Source: DATCLS01 sp036563805
Lineage (GTDB): Bacteria > Actinomycetota > Acidimicrobiia > Acidimicrobiales > VFJN01
Assembly: GCA_036563805.1 (NCBI GenBank)
Contig: DATCLS010000016.1
Coordinates: 1-64,000 of the forward strand
Reading direction: 5' to 3'
Length of the DNA stretch: 64,000 bases
Shown: positions 40,494 through 49,134 of the stretch, piece by piece
Numbering within the stretch: position 1 is the stretch's first letter
How the letters are laid out: every line of letters starts with the position of its first letter
Notes under the pieces: generated by a model
Seen by the model: only the letters and a program-made list of their open reading frames with translations
What the model was told of the DNA's origin: nothing
Databases searched by the model: none
Made by a program: the position numbers and the translations under genes

Positions 40494-41680
40494 GACGCCA
40501 CCTTCCCGGACTCGAGCAGCTCGGGCCGGGGCGGGGCGCTGGGCAGGTAGTCGGCCAGCGCCGGCATCACGTGCTCGGCGAACCGCTCCATGTTGGCGAT
40601 GGTCTGCTCGTGGGTCATCGTGCCGGTGTGCAGCATCGGGAGGAGGGTCCCGATGCCGGTGGCGTCGATGACCTCCTGCAGGCGGCGCAGGACGGTCTTG
40701 GGGCCGCCCACGACGATCTCGCCGCGGGCGTTGTACTCCTCGGGGCTGGGGTGCTCGCGCCCCAGCGACCCCCGGGCGGCCATGACGCCCTTCCACGAGC
40801 TGGCCGACAGGTACCCGGGCGGGAAGAACGCGGCCGGCGGCCGGTGTCGCGACTTCTCGTACAGGTAGCGCACGTGGGGGGCGAACTCCTCCATGGCGGT
40901 CTCGTCGTCCTTGCCCACGTAGATGGGCGGGGACCAACCGAGCTGGTGGGGGTGCGGCTCATACCCGAACGACCGCGCCGCCTTCCAGTACTGGTCCATG
41001 GTCCGGGCCAGGTTGGCCACCGGGGCCGCCGTCTGGGCCACCGGGTGGCGCCGCTCGGCCGCCCAGACCACGGTCGAGCCGCTGCCCTGCGTCGGCACCC
41101 AGAGCGGCGGGTGTGGCTTCTGCATCGGCCGCGGCCAGGGGTTGACGTAGGAGAAGTCGTAGTGCTTGCCGTGCCAGGCGAACGGGCCCGGCCGGGTCCA
41201 GGCCGCGACGATGAGGTCGTGCGCCTCGCGGAACCGCTCCTCGGAGTGGACCGGGTTGAGGGACGCCGAGTGGTACTCGGCGCCGATGCCGCGGACGATG
41301 CCGGACACGATCCGCCCGCCGCTCATGACGTCGAGCATCGCCACCTCCTCCGCCACCCGGAGCGGGTGGTCGCGCAGGGCGATGGCGTTGCCGATGATGG
41401 CGATCTGCACCCGCTGGGTCCGCTGGATCAGCGCCATGGCGATCAGGTTCGGCGCCGGCATGAGCCCGTAGGCGGTCTGGTGGTGCTCGTTGACGCTCAC
41501 CGCGTCGAACCCGAGCTCCTCGGCGTAGACCAGCTCGGAGATGTAGCGCTCGTACAGCTCCTGGCCCCGCTCGGGGTCGAAGTTGGCGTTCGAGTAGGTC
41601 ACCCAGGCCGACGGCTCCCGCTGCTCGAAGTCCTCGGGCAGGTAGGGCCACGGCATCAGGTGGAACATGGCGATCCTCAT
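40490..41680 (-). CDS. Luciferase-like flavin-dependent monooxygenase
   Basis: A 396-residue LLM monooxygenase, likely the oxygenating step of the pathway: MFHLMPWPYLPEDFEQREPS, SVNEHHQTAYGLMPAPNLIA, VAEEVAMLDVMSGGRIVSGI and VRGIGAEYHSASLNPVHSEE. The length and motifs resemble bacterial LLM monooxygenases active on heterocycles and alkanesulfonates. It needs reduced FMN, which the reductase at 30487 could supply. ATG 41680 overlaps the hydrolase stop. Confidence 0.88.
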   Translation of the reverse strand: MRIAMFHLMPWPYLPEDFEQREPSAWVTYSNANFDPERGQELYERYISELVYAEELGFDAVSVNEHHQTAYGLMPAPNLIAMALIQRTQRVQIAIIGNAIALRDHPLRVAEEVAMLDVMSGGRIVSGIVRGIGAEYHSASLNPVHSEERFREAHDLIVAAWTRPGPFAWHGKHYDFSYVNPWPRPMQKPHPPLWVPTQGSGSTVVWAAERRHPVAQTAAPVANLARTMDQYWKAARSFGYEPHPHQLGWSPPIYVGKDDETAMEEFAPHVRYLYEKSRHRPPAAFFPPGYLSASSWKGVMAARGSLGREHPSPEEYNARGEIVVGGPKTVLRRLQEVIDATGIGTLLPMLHTGTMTHEQTIANMERFAEHVMPALADYLPSAPPRPELLESGKVAS

Positions 41681-42462
41681 CGCACGGCCTCCGGGAGCGT
41701 TGCGACGTGACGGTCGAGGAACCCCCGGGCCGCAGCGGCGACGACGTCGCACTGCTCGATGCCCAGGAAGTGGGCGCCGCCGGGGACGATCTCGGCGGTG
41801 CCGTTGCCGAGCAGGTCGACCCAGCGCTGGGCGTAGGAGGGCGGCAGGAGCCGGTCCTCGGCCCCCCACACGACCAGCGTCGGGGCCGTGATGCGGTGGA
41901 GCTTGTGGCCCAGCCGCTTGCTGGCCAGGCGGGGGTTCCACCCGAGGCGGGCCGCCATCGAGTCGTTGGCGTAGGCCTCGTCGGGCGTGATCTCGGGCTT
42001 GTTGGCGGGATCGGCGAACAGCGTGCGGTCGCGATCGGCGTCGTGCATGAACCAGTGGTCGGCCGGCGGCTCCTCCGGCACGTACAGCCCGGCCGGGGCC
42101 ACCAGCACGGCGGCGGCCACCCGGCGGCCGAGCAGGATCGCCAGCTCGGCGGCGATCCACCCGCCGATCGACGGGCCGACGAGCGTCAGCGGGCCGTCGG
42201 GCGTGACCGCGTCGACGAGGTCGAGGAGCACGTGGGCCACGTCCTCGCTGGTCTCGACCCACTCCGGTCGCTCGCTGTCGCCGAAGCCGGGCACCACCGG
42301 CGCGAAGACCTGGAACCGCTCGGCGAGCTGGCCCGCCAGCGCCCCGGGCGCGGCCGAGGTCTCGTCGTGGAGGTACCAGAGCGGCGGACCGCTGCCGGCG
42401 GTGCGGAGCTGGAACGTACAGGGTCCCCTGCTGACGGTGAAGCTGGCGAACGCAGAAGCCAT
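41677..42462 (-). CDS. Alpha/beta hydrolase (first gene of the long operon)
   Basis: A 261-residue alpha/beta hydrolase with LWYLHDETSAAPGALA, nucleophile in LVGPSIGGWIAAELA, Asp in WGAEDRLLPPSYA and His in VPGGAHFLGIEQ. ATG 42462 follows a GTG two codons earlier. It is the promoter-proximal gene of the minus-strand catabolic operon and shares its control region with IclR. Confidence 0.87.
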   Translation of the reverse strand: MASAFASFTVSRGPCTFQLRTAGSGPPLWYLHDETSAAPGALAGQLAERFQVFAPVVPGFGDSERPEWVETSEDVAHVLLDLVDAVTPDGPLTLVGPSIGGWIAAELAILLGRRVAAAVLVAPAGLYVPEEPPADHWFMHDADRDRTLFADPANKPEITPDEAYANDSMAARLGWNPRLASKRLGHKLHRITAPTLVVWGAEDRLLPPSYAQRWVDLLGNGTAEIVPGGAHFLGIEQCDVVAAAARGFLDRHVATLPEAVR

Positions 42463-42542
42463 GGACACATCCGGCGGTCTTGGGTGGTGTGCGGGAGCTG
42501 GTGTGCTGGGTGCTGTGTGCGCTGTGCTGGGTGTAGCAAGTT

Positions 42543-42559
42543 TGTGCGATAGTCGCACA
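42543..42559. promoter_or_regulatory. IclR operator
   Basis: TGTGCGA-TAG-TCGCACA is a perfect 7-3-7 palindrome between the divergent catabolic operons, directly upstream of the candidate IclR -35 box. The surrounding 140 bp are noticeably less GC-rich and hold GTGCTGGGTG twice. Confidence 0.72.
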
Positions 42560-42570
42560 TATGCTGTGCA

Positions 42571-42599
42571 TTGCGCACTGCCTGTTGCAGCGGGATAAT
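42571..42599 (+). promoter_or_regulatory. Candidate IclR promoter
   Basis: TTGCGC (42571-42576), a 17-base spacer and GATAAT (42594-42599) fit a sigma-70-type promoter whose transcript would begin within a few bases of the ATG at 42608. Confidence 0.55.
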
Positions 42600-42607
42600 G
42601 AACGGGC

Positions 42608-43423
42608 ATGGCTGGAGGTGTCAAGGTGGAAAATCGACCGGAGGCGGTTGAGCCGCCCCGCCCCCGCCGTCAGGGCGACCGTCGGGGCGACGCAGACAAG
42701 TCCTCCGTCCAATCCGTCCAGCGGGCGGCGGACGTGCTGGACGCGGTGGCCGCCACGGTCGAGCCGCTCACCGTCCGGCAGATCGCCCAGGCCACGGGCC
42801 TCGATCGGACCGTCGCCCACCGCCAGGCGCGCACGCTCGCCCAGCTCGGCTTCCTCGAGGAGGGCGACGGCGCCTACCGCCTCGGCCCCCGGCTGCTGCT
42901 GCTCGGCAACGCCTACCTCGACCGCCTGGCCATCCGGCGGGCGGTGCTGCCGTTCGCCGTCGACCTCCAGATCCGGGCGGTCGCCGGGCACCCGTGGGTG
43001 GTCGGCGTGGCCGTACCGGTGGGGGCCGACGCCGTGCTCATCGACCGGATCTGGACGCCGGAGACGCCGCTCGACTCGATCCTCGACGTCGGCACCCGGC
43101 TGCCGATCGACCGCAGCGCCAACGGCCGGGCCATGCTCGCCTACTACGACGACGACGAGGTGGTCGCGCTCGTCGGCGCCGAGCGGGCCGCCGAGCTGGC
43201 GCCCGTGCTCGCCGACATCCGGGCCAGCGGCGGCATCGCGCTGTCGTCCAACGAGCGGCGGCCCGGCATCTCGGCCATCGCGGCCGTCGTGCGGGGCCGC
43301 TCCGGCCGGCCGGTCGGCGCCATCGCCATCTCCGGCCCCGAGCTGGAGGAGCATCTGTCCACGACGTCGGTGCTGGCGGAGCACCTGTCCCGCACGGCCG
43401 CCAGCATCGGGATGATGCTGTGA
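42608..43423 (+). CDS. IclR-family transcriptional regulator
   Basis: A 271-residue regulator: a 30-residue basic tail, winged helix (SVQSVQRAADVLDAVAATVE, then TVRQIAQATGLDRTVAHRQA) and the GAF-like IclR effector domain (VGVAVPVGADAVLIDRI, RLPIDRSANGRAMLAYYDDD, RRPGISAIAAVVRG). IclR proteins sense aromatic or small organic acids and control catabolic operons, often divergently. It should act at the palindrome at 42543 on both directions. Its TGA overlaps the aldehyde dehydrogenase start. Confidence 0.9.
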   Translation: MAGGVKVENRPEAVEPPRPRRQGDRRGDADKSSVQSVQRAADVLDAVAATVEPLTVRQIAQATGLDRTVAHRQARTLAQLGFLEEGDGAYRLGPRLLLLGNAYLDRLAIRRAVLPFAVDLQIRAVAGHPWVVGVAVPVGADAVLIDRIWTPETPLDSILDVGTRLPIDRSANGRAMLAYYDDDEVVALVGAERAAELAPVLADIRASGGIALSSNERRPGISAIAAVVRGRSGRPVGAIAISGPELEEHLSTTSVLAEHLSRTAASIGMML

Positions 43424-44931
43424 GCGGGGAGGCTGCCGTGAGCGACGGCAGGGCTGGGGCTGCGGCTGGCGGCGCTGGCGCCGCGCCGGTCCTCGACCTG
43501 TCCGGGACCGTCGCCGTCCCCCTCGGGTGCGGCTGGACGACCGGGCCCGGCGCGACGAGCACGGTCCGCTGCCCCTACGACGACGCCCGGGTGGCCGAGG
43601 TGCCGGAGCTGGGCCCCGATGACGCGGCGCGGGCCGTCGAGACGGCCGCGGCCCTGGCCGCCGCCCCGTTGCCGCTCCACGAGCGGGCCGCCGTGCTCGA
43701 CGAGGCCGCCCGCCGCCTGGCCGCCCACCGCGAGGAGGCGGCCCGTCTCATCGCCCTGGAGGCCGCCAAGCCGATCCGCACCGCCCGGGGCGAGGCCGAC
43801 CGGGCGGTGGAGACGCTCACGCTCTCGGCCGCCGAGGCCCGCCAGCTGGCCGGCGAGGTCGTCCCGCTCGACGCCACGCCGACCGGCGCCGGGAAGCTGG
43901 CGTTCACGCGGCGCCGGCCCGTCGGGCCGGTGGCGGCGATCACGCCGTTCAATTTCCCGCTCAACCTGGTGGCCCACAAGGTCGGTCCCGCGGTCGCCGC
44001 CGGGTGCCCGGTGGTGGTCAAGCCGGCGCCGGCCACCCCGCTGTCCGCCATCCTGCTGGCCCGGCTGCTCGAGGACGCCGGCCTCCCGCCCGGCTGGGTC
44101 CAGGTCCTACCGGGCGGTGCCGAGGTCGGGGCGGCGCTCGTCGACGCCGAGCCGGTCCGGTTCGTGAGCTTCACCGGCAGCGACACGGTCGGGTGGGCGA
44201 TCGCCGCCCGGGCGCCCCGCAAGCGCGTCGCGCTGGAGCTCGGGTCGAACGCCCCGCTGATCGTCGACGAGGGCGGCGACTGGGCCGCCGCGGCGGACCG
44301 GGCGGCGGTCGCCGGGTTCACGCACGCCGGCCAGTCCTGCGTGTCGGTCCAGCGCGTCTACGTCCACGAGCGCCACCTCGACGACTTCCTCGCCCGGTTG
44401 GTGGACCGGGTGGCGGCGCTGCGGGTGGGCCACCCGCTCGACGAGGAGGCCGACCTGTCGTCGGTCATCTCCCGCCGCGAGCAGGACCGCATCGTGTCGT
44501 GGATCGAGAGCGCCACCGCGGCTGGCGCCACCGTGCTGACCGGCGGCGGGCTCGAGGGCGGGCACCTCCGGCCCACGGTCGTCACCGGCGTGCCCGACGA
44601 CCACCCGCTGTCCTGCCGCGAGGTGTTCGGGCCCGTGGTCGCCGTCGCCGGCGTGGCCGACCTCGACGAGGCCGTGGCCCGGTCGAACGCCAGCCCGTTC
44701 GGCCTGCAGGCGGGCGTGTTCACGCCGTCGATCGACCGGGCGTTGCGGGCGGTGCAGGCCCTCGAGTTCGGCACGGTCCTCGTCAACGAGGTCCCCACGT
44801 TCCGGGTCGACAGCCAGCCCTACGGCGGGGTCAAGGACTCGGGGAACACCCGCGAGGGACCCCGCTACGCCATCCGCGAGATGACGGAGGAGCAGCTCGT
44901 GATGATCGACGCAGGGTCGTCCTGGCGATGA
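43420..44931 (+). CDS. NAD(P)-dependent aldehyde dehydrogenase
   Basis: A 503-residue ALDH that oxidises an aldehyde to the acid: AAITPFNFPLNLVAHKVGPA, VVKPAPATPLSAILLARLL, FTGSDTVGWAI, general base in LELGSNAPLIV, nucleophile in HAGQSCVSVQRVYV, and EVFGPVVAV. GTG 43420 overlaps the IclR stop; a second GTG at 43438 is possible. Probably acts on a semialdehyde formed by ring opening, consistent with the enamidase two genes on. Confidence 0.92.
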   Translation: MSGEAAVSDGRAGAAAGGAGAAPVLDLSGTVAVPLGCGWTTGPGATSTVRCPYDDARVAEVPELGPDDAARAVETAAALAAAPLPLHERAAVLDEAARRLAAHREEAARLIALEAAKPIRTARGEADRAVETLTLSAAEARQLAGEVVPLDATPTGAGKLAFTRRRPVGPVAAITPFNFPLNLVAHKVGPAVAAGCPVVVKPAPATPLSAILLARLLEDAGLPPGWVQVLPGGAEVGAALVDAEPVRFVSFTGSDTVGWAIAARAPRKRVALELGSNAPLIVDEGGDWAAAADRAAVAGFTHAGQSCVSVQRVYVHERHLDDFLARLVDRVAALRVGHPLDEEADLSSVISRREQDRIVSWIESATAAGATVLTGGGLEGGHLRPTVVTGVPDDHPLSCREVFGPVVAVAGVADLDEAVARSNASPFGLQAGVFTPSIDRALRAVQALEFGTVLVNEVPTFRVDSQPYGGVKDSGNTREGPRYAIREMTEEQLVMIDAGSSWR

Positions 44932-45530
44932 GCGCCGACGTGTCGCCGGTGCCGGTGCGGGGCGCGGTCTCGACGGCGCCCCGCAAGGTGGTCGTCCTCC
45001 GCGAGGAGGTCCGCGCGGACGGGCGGGAGGCCGACGGGGCCCCACTCGTCCGGGTGGCGGCCGCCGCGGTTCTCGCCAACCCCTACGCCGGCCGCCCGTT
45101 CCAGGACGACCTCGGCGCCGTGGTCGCCGCCTCGGCGGAGGTCGGCGCCCACCTCGGCGGCCTGGCCTGCGACGCGCTCGACGGGCCGGTGGCCAGCTAC
45201 GGCAAGGGCGCGATCGTCGGCACGGCCGGCGAGCAGGAGCACGCCGTCGCCTGGCTGACCTCGACGTTCGGCGACGCCCTGCGGGAGGCGATCGGCGGCG
45301 GCCGTGCCTGGATCCCGTCGGTCACCAAGCGGGGCGGGCCCGGTGCCGTCCTCGACGTGCCGCTCGCCCACCGCCACGAGATCTGGGTCCGCTCCCACTA
45401 CGACGCGGTCACGGTGGCGGTGCCCGACGCGCCCGGGCCCGACGAGGTGGTGGTCGTGGTCGCCGTCGCCAACCGGGGTCGGCTCAACGCCCGGCTCGGG
45501 GGGCTCAGCGCGGACGAGGTGGAGCCGTGA
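44928..45530 (+). CDS. Amino-acid-synthesis-family protein (PF06684-like)
   Basis: A 200-residue protein resembling the 'amino acid synthesis' family: VVVLREEVRADGREADGAPL, VRVAAAAVLANPYAGRPFQD, YGKGAIVGTAGEQEHAVAWL and VPLAHRHEIWVRSHYDAVTV. The biochemical role of the family is not established; members often sit in catabolic operons with amidohydrolases. Start overlaps the ALDH stop (ATGA) and its stop overlaps the amidohydrolase start (GTGA). Confidence 0.82.
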   Translation: MSADVSPVPVRGAVSTAPRKVVVLREEVRADGREADGAPLVRVAAAAVLANPYAGRPFQDDLGAVVAASAEVGAHLGGLACDALDGPVASYGKGAIVGTAGEQEHAVAWLTSTFGDALREAIGGGRAWIPSVTKRGGPGAVLDVPLAHRHEIWVRSHYDAVTVAVPDAPGPDEVVVVVAVANRGRLNARLGGLSADEVEP

Positions 45531-46828
45531 GCGGGGGCGGCGGGGGTGCTGGGGTCGGCGGGGCCGTGAGCGGGGGCGGCGAGGCCGGAGGGACCAGGGC
45601 CGGCGCAGCGGGGACCGGCGCCCGGACCGCGCTGGTGGGGATCGGCGACCTGTTCACCGGCGACCTGGCCGAGCCCCGGCGGACCGACGTGCGGACCCTG
45701 ATCATCGACGATGGCCGCATCGCCGAGCTGTCGACCTCCCCCGACGCGCCGCCGGACGCCGCCCGTGTCGTCGATGTCGGCGGCATGACCGTGGCCGCCG
45801 GGCTCATCGACTCCCACTGCCACGTGGTCCTCGGCGACTACACGCCCCGCCAGAAGACCGTCGACTTCCTCGACAGCTACGTGCACGGCGGCATCACCAG
45901 CGTGGTGTCGCCGGGCGAGATCCACGCCCCCGGCCGCAGCCACGAGCCGGTGGCGGTCAAGGCTCTGGCGGTGACCGCCGCCCACCTGTTCGCGGGCTTC
46001 CGGCCCGGCGGGATGAAGGTCCACGCCGGCACGGTCGTCGTCGAGCCCGGGCTGGGGCCCGACGACTTCGCCGGGCTCCGCCGGGACGGGGTCCGCTTCG
46101 CCAAGGTCGGCTTCGGCGCCGTGGTCGACCCCCACGACTACGTGGCCCCGGTCCGGGCCGCCCAGGACGCCGGCCTGACCGTGATGGCCCACTGCGGCGG
46201 CGCGTCGCTGCCCGGGTCCCGGCCGATCCTCGGCGAGCACCTCCTCGCCATCCGCCCCGACGTGTGCGGCCACGTCAACGGCGGCACCACCGCGCTGAGC
46301 GACGACGACGTCCGCTGCCTGGTGACCGACACCGACATGGCGCTGCAGCTGGTGCAGGCCGGCAACCTCCGCTCGGCGCTGGTGATCTTGGAGGCGGCCG
46401 TGGCGGCCGACCAGCTCCACCGGGTCGTCCTCGCCAGCGACACGCCGACGGGCACCGGGGTCATGCCGCTCGCCGTGCTCAAGACGATCGCCGAGCTGTC
46501 GTCGCTGGGCGGCCTCGACCCCGCCGTCGCCTGGGCGCTCGCCTCCGGCAACAACGCCGCCTGCTTCGGGCTCGACGGGCAGGGCACGCTGGCGCCGGGC
46601 CGGTGCGCCGACCTGGTCGTCCTCGACGCGCCCCGGGGCTGCACGGCCGGGCCCACCGCCCACGACGCCCTGGCCTACGGCGACATCCCCGGCATCGCCG
46701 GGGTCATGATCGACGGCGAGCTGGTCGTGACCCGGAGCCGCAACACCGTCCAGGCCGAGCGCCAGCTCGCCGGCCCCGCGGCGCTGTCGCCCGTCCCCTC
46801 CCCCTCCGTCACCCCGACCTGCTGCTGA
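45527..46828 (+). CDS. Enamidase-like amidohydrolase
   Basis: A 433-residue metal-dependent amidohydrolase. Metal ligands: DSHCHVVLGDY, GEIHAPGR, the bridging Lys in RFAKVGFGAV, MAHCGGASLPG, CGHVNGGTTAL and the Asp of LASDTPTGTGV. The SDTPxGTG motif and overall pattern match enamidase from anaerobic nicotinate breakdown, which hydrolyses a cyclic enamide to a formyl acid and ammonia. Specificity here is inference. The first 30 residues are a Gly-rich tail. The aldehyde dehydrogenase upstream could oxidise the aldehyde so made. Confidence 0.82.
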   Translation: MSGGGGGAGVGGAVSGGGEAGGTRAGAAGTGARTALVGIGDLFTGDLAEPRRTDVRTLIIDDGRIAELSTSPDAPPDAARVVDVGGMTVAAGLIDSHCHVVLGDYTPRQKTVDFLDSYVHGGITSVVSPGEIHAPGRSHEPVAVKALAVTAAHLFAGFRPGGMKVHAGTVVVEPGLGPDDFAGLRRDGVRFAKVGFGAVVDPHDYVAPVRAAQDAGLTVMAHCGGASLPGSRPILGEHLLAIRPDVCGHVNGGTTALSDDDVRCLVTDTDMALQLVQAGNLRSALVILEAAVAADQLHRVVLASDTPTGTGVMPLAVLKTIAELSSLGGLDPAVAWALASGNNAACFGLDGQGTLAPGRCADLVVLDAPRGCTAGPTAHDALAYGDIPGIAGVMIDGELVVTRSRNTVQAERQLAGPAALSPVPSPSVTPTCC

Positions 46829-46894
46829 CCCCTGCCCGCCGGGAGCGGTGGATCGGTGGACCGGCGCGGGCGGGTGGGCGGCGGCGGGCGGGCG

Positions 46895-48175
46895 TCAGCC
46901 CTGCCTGGCCTCGTAGGTCGTCGGCCGGCCCTCGGCGTCCAGCGTCGTGACGAGCGTGCCGCGCACGCAGGCCGCCGGGTAGCCGGGCACGAGGTCGCCG
47001 CTGCATCGGAACGTGAGGCCGCCGCCGTTGGGTAGCTCGGTCTCGGGCATGCTCCTGATCGCCGCCAGGACGGTCTCCCGCGTGACCTCGCCGGTCAGCT
47101 CCTCGAGTGCGGCGTCCAAACCGGCGATGGCGGTGAAGGCGCCGTGGCCGGTGGCCCGGCTCGTGTCGATCCCGTCGCCGAACTCCGCCATCACGGTCCG
47201 GTACAGGGCGTCGGACTCGTCGTTGGCGTCCACCGGGGAGGAGGCGCCGACGGTGATGCCCTCGAGCTGGGCGCCCGGCACCGCGTCGCGGGTGGCGTCG
47301 GTGATGCACTGCGGGATCGACGTGACCGGGCCGTCGAACCCGACCGTCTCCATCGCCTGGAAGGCGGCGATGCAGAAGGCGTCGTTGCCGAGCACGTGCA
47401 CCACGCCGGGATCGGCGTTGAGGATGGGCGTGAGCTGGGCCGTCATGTCCGCCGTCCCCGGCGGGATCGCCACGATCTCGAGGTCGATGCCCGCCTCCTC
47501 GAACTGGGCCGCGCCGACGCTCTCGTAGGGGGCGACCGCCGGCGGGACGTCGATGACGACCACCGTGACCTTGTCGACGTCGTTGGCCTCGGCGACGCTG
47601 ATCGGCACGCCGACCGTCGACGCGGTCGGGTCGCCGAGCCCGAACGTCGTCTCGGCATCTGCGAGCACCGCGTCGCCCTGGGCGGCGAAGAACATCGCCG
47701 GGACGCCAGCCTGGTGCAGCGGCTCCCACACCTGCTCGACCTCGGCGGTGGTCCCCACCACGACGGCGACGACGTCCTCCTCGACCATCCGGTTGGCGCA
47801 GTCGGTGGCGACGGCGGGGTCGAGCTGCGCCTCGCAGGGCACGATCTCGATGGGGCGACCGGCGATCCCGCCCCGGTGGGTGTTCAGGTAGGCGACGGTG
47901 GCGTCGGCCACGTCGAAGTCGACGGACTGGTCGGTCGTGGCGTTCCGCCCGTCGCTGATGAAGCCGATCCGGACCGACTCCCCGCTCGCCTCGTCCGTCG
48001 GGCCGAGGTCGATCGTCACCGCGCCCTCGGCGCCCGACGCCCCGCCGTCGGCGGTGCCTCCGCCGTCGCCATCATCGCCGTCCCCGCACCCCGCGGCCAG
48101 CACCAGCGCCACCACCGTGCCCACGGCCAGCAGCCTTCCGGCCGGCCGCCGACGCCACCCGAACGAACCCGACAT
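46895..48175 (-). CDS. Orphan ABC substrate-binding lipoprotein (type-I fold)
   Basis: A 426-residue lipoprotein: signal with lipobox (VLAAGCGDG, Cys about 30), an acidic Gly-rich linker, and a Leu/Ile/Val-type binding domain (VRIGFISDGRNATTDQSVDF, VVVGTTAEVEQVWEPLHQA, DVDKVTVVVIDVPPAVAPYE). It converges on the enamidase gene and has no permease or ATPase beside it, so it may feed the LivFMGH importer 9 kb away or be a sensor-type protein. ATG 48175 is unambiguous. Confidence 0.85.
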   Translation of the reverse strand: MSGSFGWRRRPAGRLLAVGTVVALVLAAGCGDGDDGDGGGTADGGASGAEGAVTIDLGPTDEASGESVRIGFISDGRNATTDQSVDFDVADATVAYLNTHRGGIAGRPIEIVPCEAQLDPAVATDCANRMVEEDVVAVVVGTTAEVEQVWEPLHQAGVPAMFFAAQGDAVLADAETTFGLGDPTASTVGVPISVAEANDVDKVTVVVIDVPPAVAPYESVGAAQFEEAGIDLEIVAIPPGTADMTAQLTPILNADPGVVHVLGNDAFCIAAFQAMETVGFDGPVTSIPQCITDATRDAVPGAQLEGITVGASSPVDANDESDALYRTVMAEFGDGIDTSRATGHGAFTAIAGLDAALEELTGEVTRETVLAAIRSMPETELPNGGGLTFRCSGDLVPGYPAACVRGTLVTTLDAEGRPTTYEARQG

Positions 48176-48229
48176 CGCCTGGCCCCCCTCGCAGGTCGGC
48201 GCCGGACCCCCCGCCCGGCACCTGCGCCC

Positions 48230-48235
48230 ACCCTA
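48230..48235 (-). promoter_or_regulatory. Candidate -10 element TAGGGT for the binding-protein gene
   Basis: On the minus strand TAGGGT lies about 55 bases before the ATG at 48175. An AT-rich stretch (TCGTATAAATTCAATC) lies a further 30 bases upstream. No gene is seen between 48176 and 48509. Confidence 0.35.
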
Positions 48236-48509
48236 CCGAGAAACCGACCTCGACGTCGGATTGAATTTATACGAATCGGCGCCGCTCCCCCGGCGACGCC
48301 CCAAGGTCCGACCGGGCGCGGGACAGCGGTCGGCGCGGCCGCATCCCTGACCGTGCGGAGCCTGCCCAGCAGGGAAGGATGGCGGTTGGCGACGGGTCCG
48401 GTGCAGGAGGCCCCGGGGCCGGCGGGCGCGCCGAGCCCCACCTCTGGCGCCTGACCGGGGCCGCCTGACGCCTGCGTCGCGGGCGTCGGCCGGGCGTGCG
48501 GCGGCCGGG

Positions 48510-48800
48510 TCAGGAGACCTCGCGGAGGGCGTCGGCCGGGCGCGCGGCGGCCAGGGGGAGCGTGACGGTGAGGACGCCGTCGGCGAGCCGGGCCCGGGCC
48601 TGCGCGCGGTCGACGGGACGGCCGACCGACAGGCGCTGCCAGAGGGCACGCTCCCGCCCGCCGGCGGGCCCCGACGGGCGCTCCGCCGTCACGGTGAGCA
48701 CGTCACCGTCGAGGTCGACGGCCACCGTCGCCGGGTCGGCGTCGAGGAGGTCGATGTGCACGACCACCGTCCCGTCGCGGACGTAGGCGTCCATGGGCAT
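48510..48800 (-). CDS. Hsp20/alpha-crystallin small heat-shock protein
   Basis: A 96-residue short Hsp20: MPMDAYVRDGTVVVHIDLLD, ATVAVDLDGDVLTVTAERPS, ARLADGVLTVTLPLA. This is essentially the alpha-crystallin domain with almost no N-terminal arm, shorter than the usual 140-150 residues. It acts as an ATP-independent chaperone holding unfolded protein. ATG 48800 has AAGGAG nine bases upstream. It faces the universal stress gene across a 334-bp region with two DosR-like boxes. Confidence 0.85.
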   Translation of the reverse strand: MPMDAYVRDGTVVVHIDLLDADPATVAVDLDGDVLTVTAERPSGPAGGRERALWQRLSVGRPVDRAQARARLADGVLTVTLPLAAARPADALREVS

Positions 48801-48959
48801 GAGGCACCGCTCCTTCTCGTGGCCGGCGGCGTGCGCCGGCCGCCCCTGCGCGGGCCGGTTCAGGGCCACCCGGGTGGGCAGGGCTGCGACGTGGCGGGAA
48901 CGCCGGAGGTGTCTGAGCCTCATTGCCTGACCATCCGCCACGCAGGCCACCGGCCGGCA

Positions 48960-48973
48960 GGGACTTTGGTCCC
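48960..48973. promoter_or_regulatory. DosR/DevR-like box between hsp20 and usp
   Basis: GGGACTTTGGTCCC, followed by GA, agrees closely with the mycobacterial DosR consensus TTSGGGACTWWAGTCCCSAA. It is 160 bp from the Hsp20 start and 175 bp from the universal stress start. Confidence 0.65.
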
Positions 48974-49085
48974 GATCCGCCGGGGACGGGCGGCCCCGAG
49001 CTGGTCGCCCCGGCGACAACGACGGGACCCGGCCAGCCTCCCGGCCGAGCCCCGAGGGAGGGGTGTCCGTCCGGCCCCGCCCGAT

Positions 49086-49099
49086 GGGACTTTCGCCAC
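49086..49099 (+). promoter_or_regulatory. DosR/DevR-like box upstream of usp
   Basis: GGGACTTTCGCCAC has a perfect left half and a weaker right half. It ends 35 bp before the universal stress ATG, the right place for an activator if the transcript is leaderless. Confidence 0.5.
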
Positions 49100-49134
49100 T
49101 GGGAACCCGGGCGCGCCCCGCCGACGATGGCGGT

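Noticed and set aside
40490..43384. A 964-codon minus frame joining the IclR region, a hydrolase and the LLM gene
   Set aside because: Only the LLM part (40490-41680) has protein-like sequence; the upstream part is out of frame with the real hydrolase and antisense to IclR.
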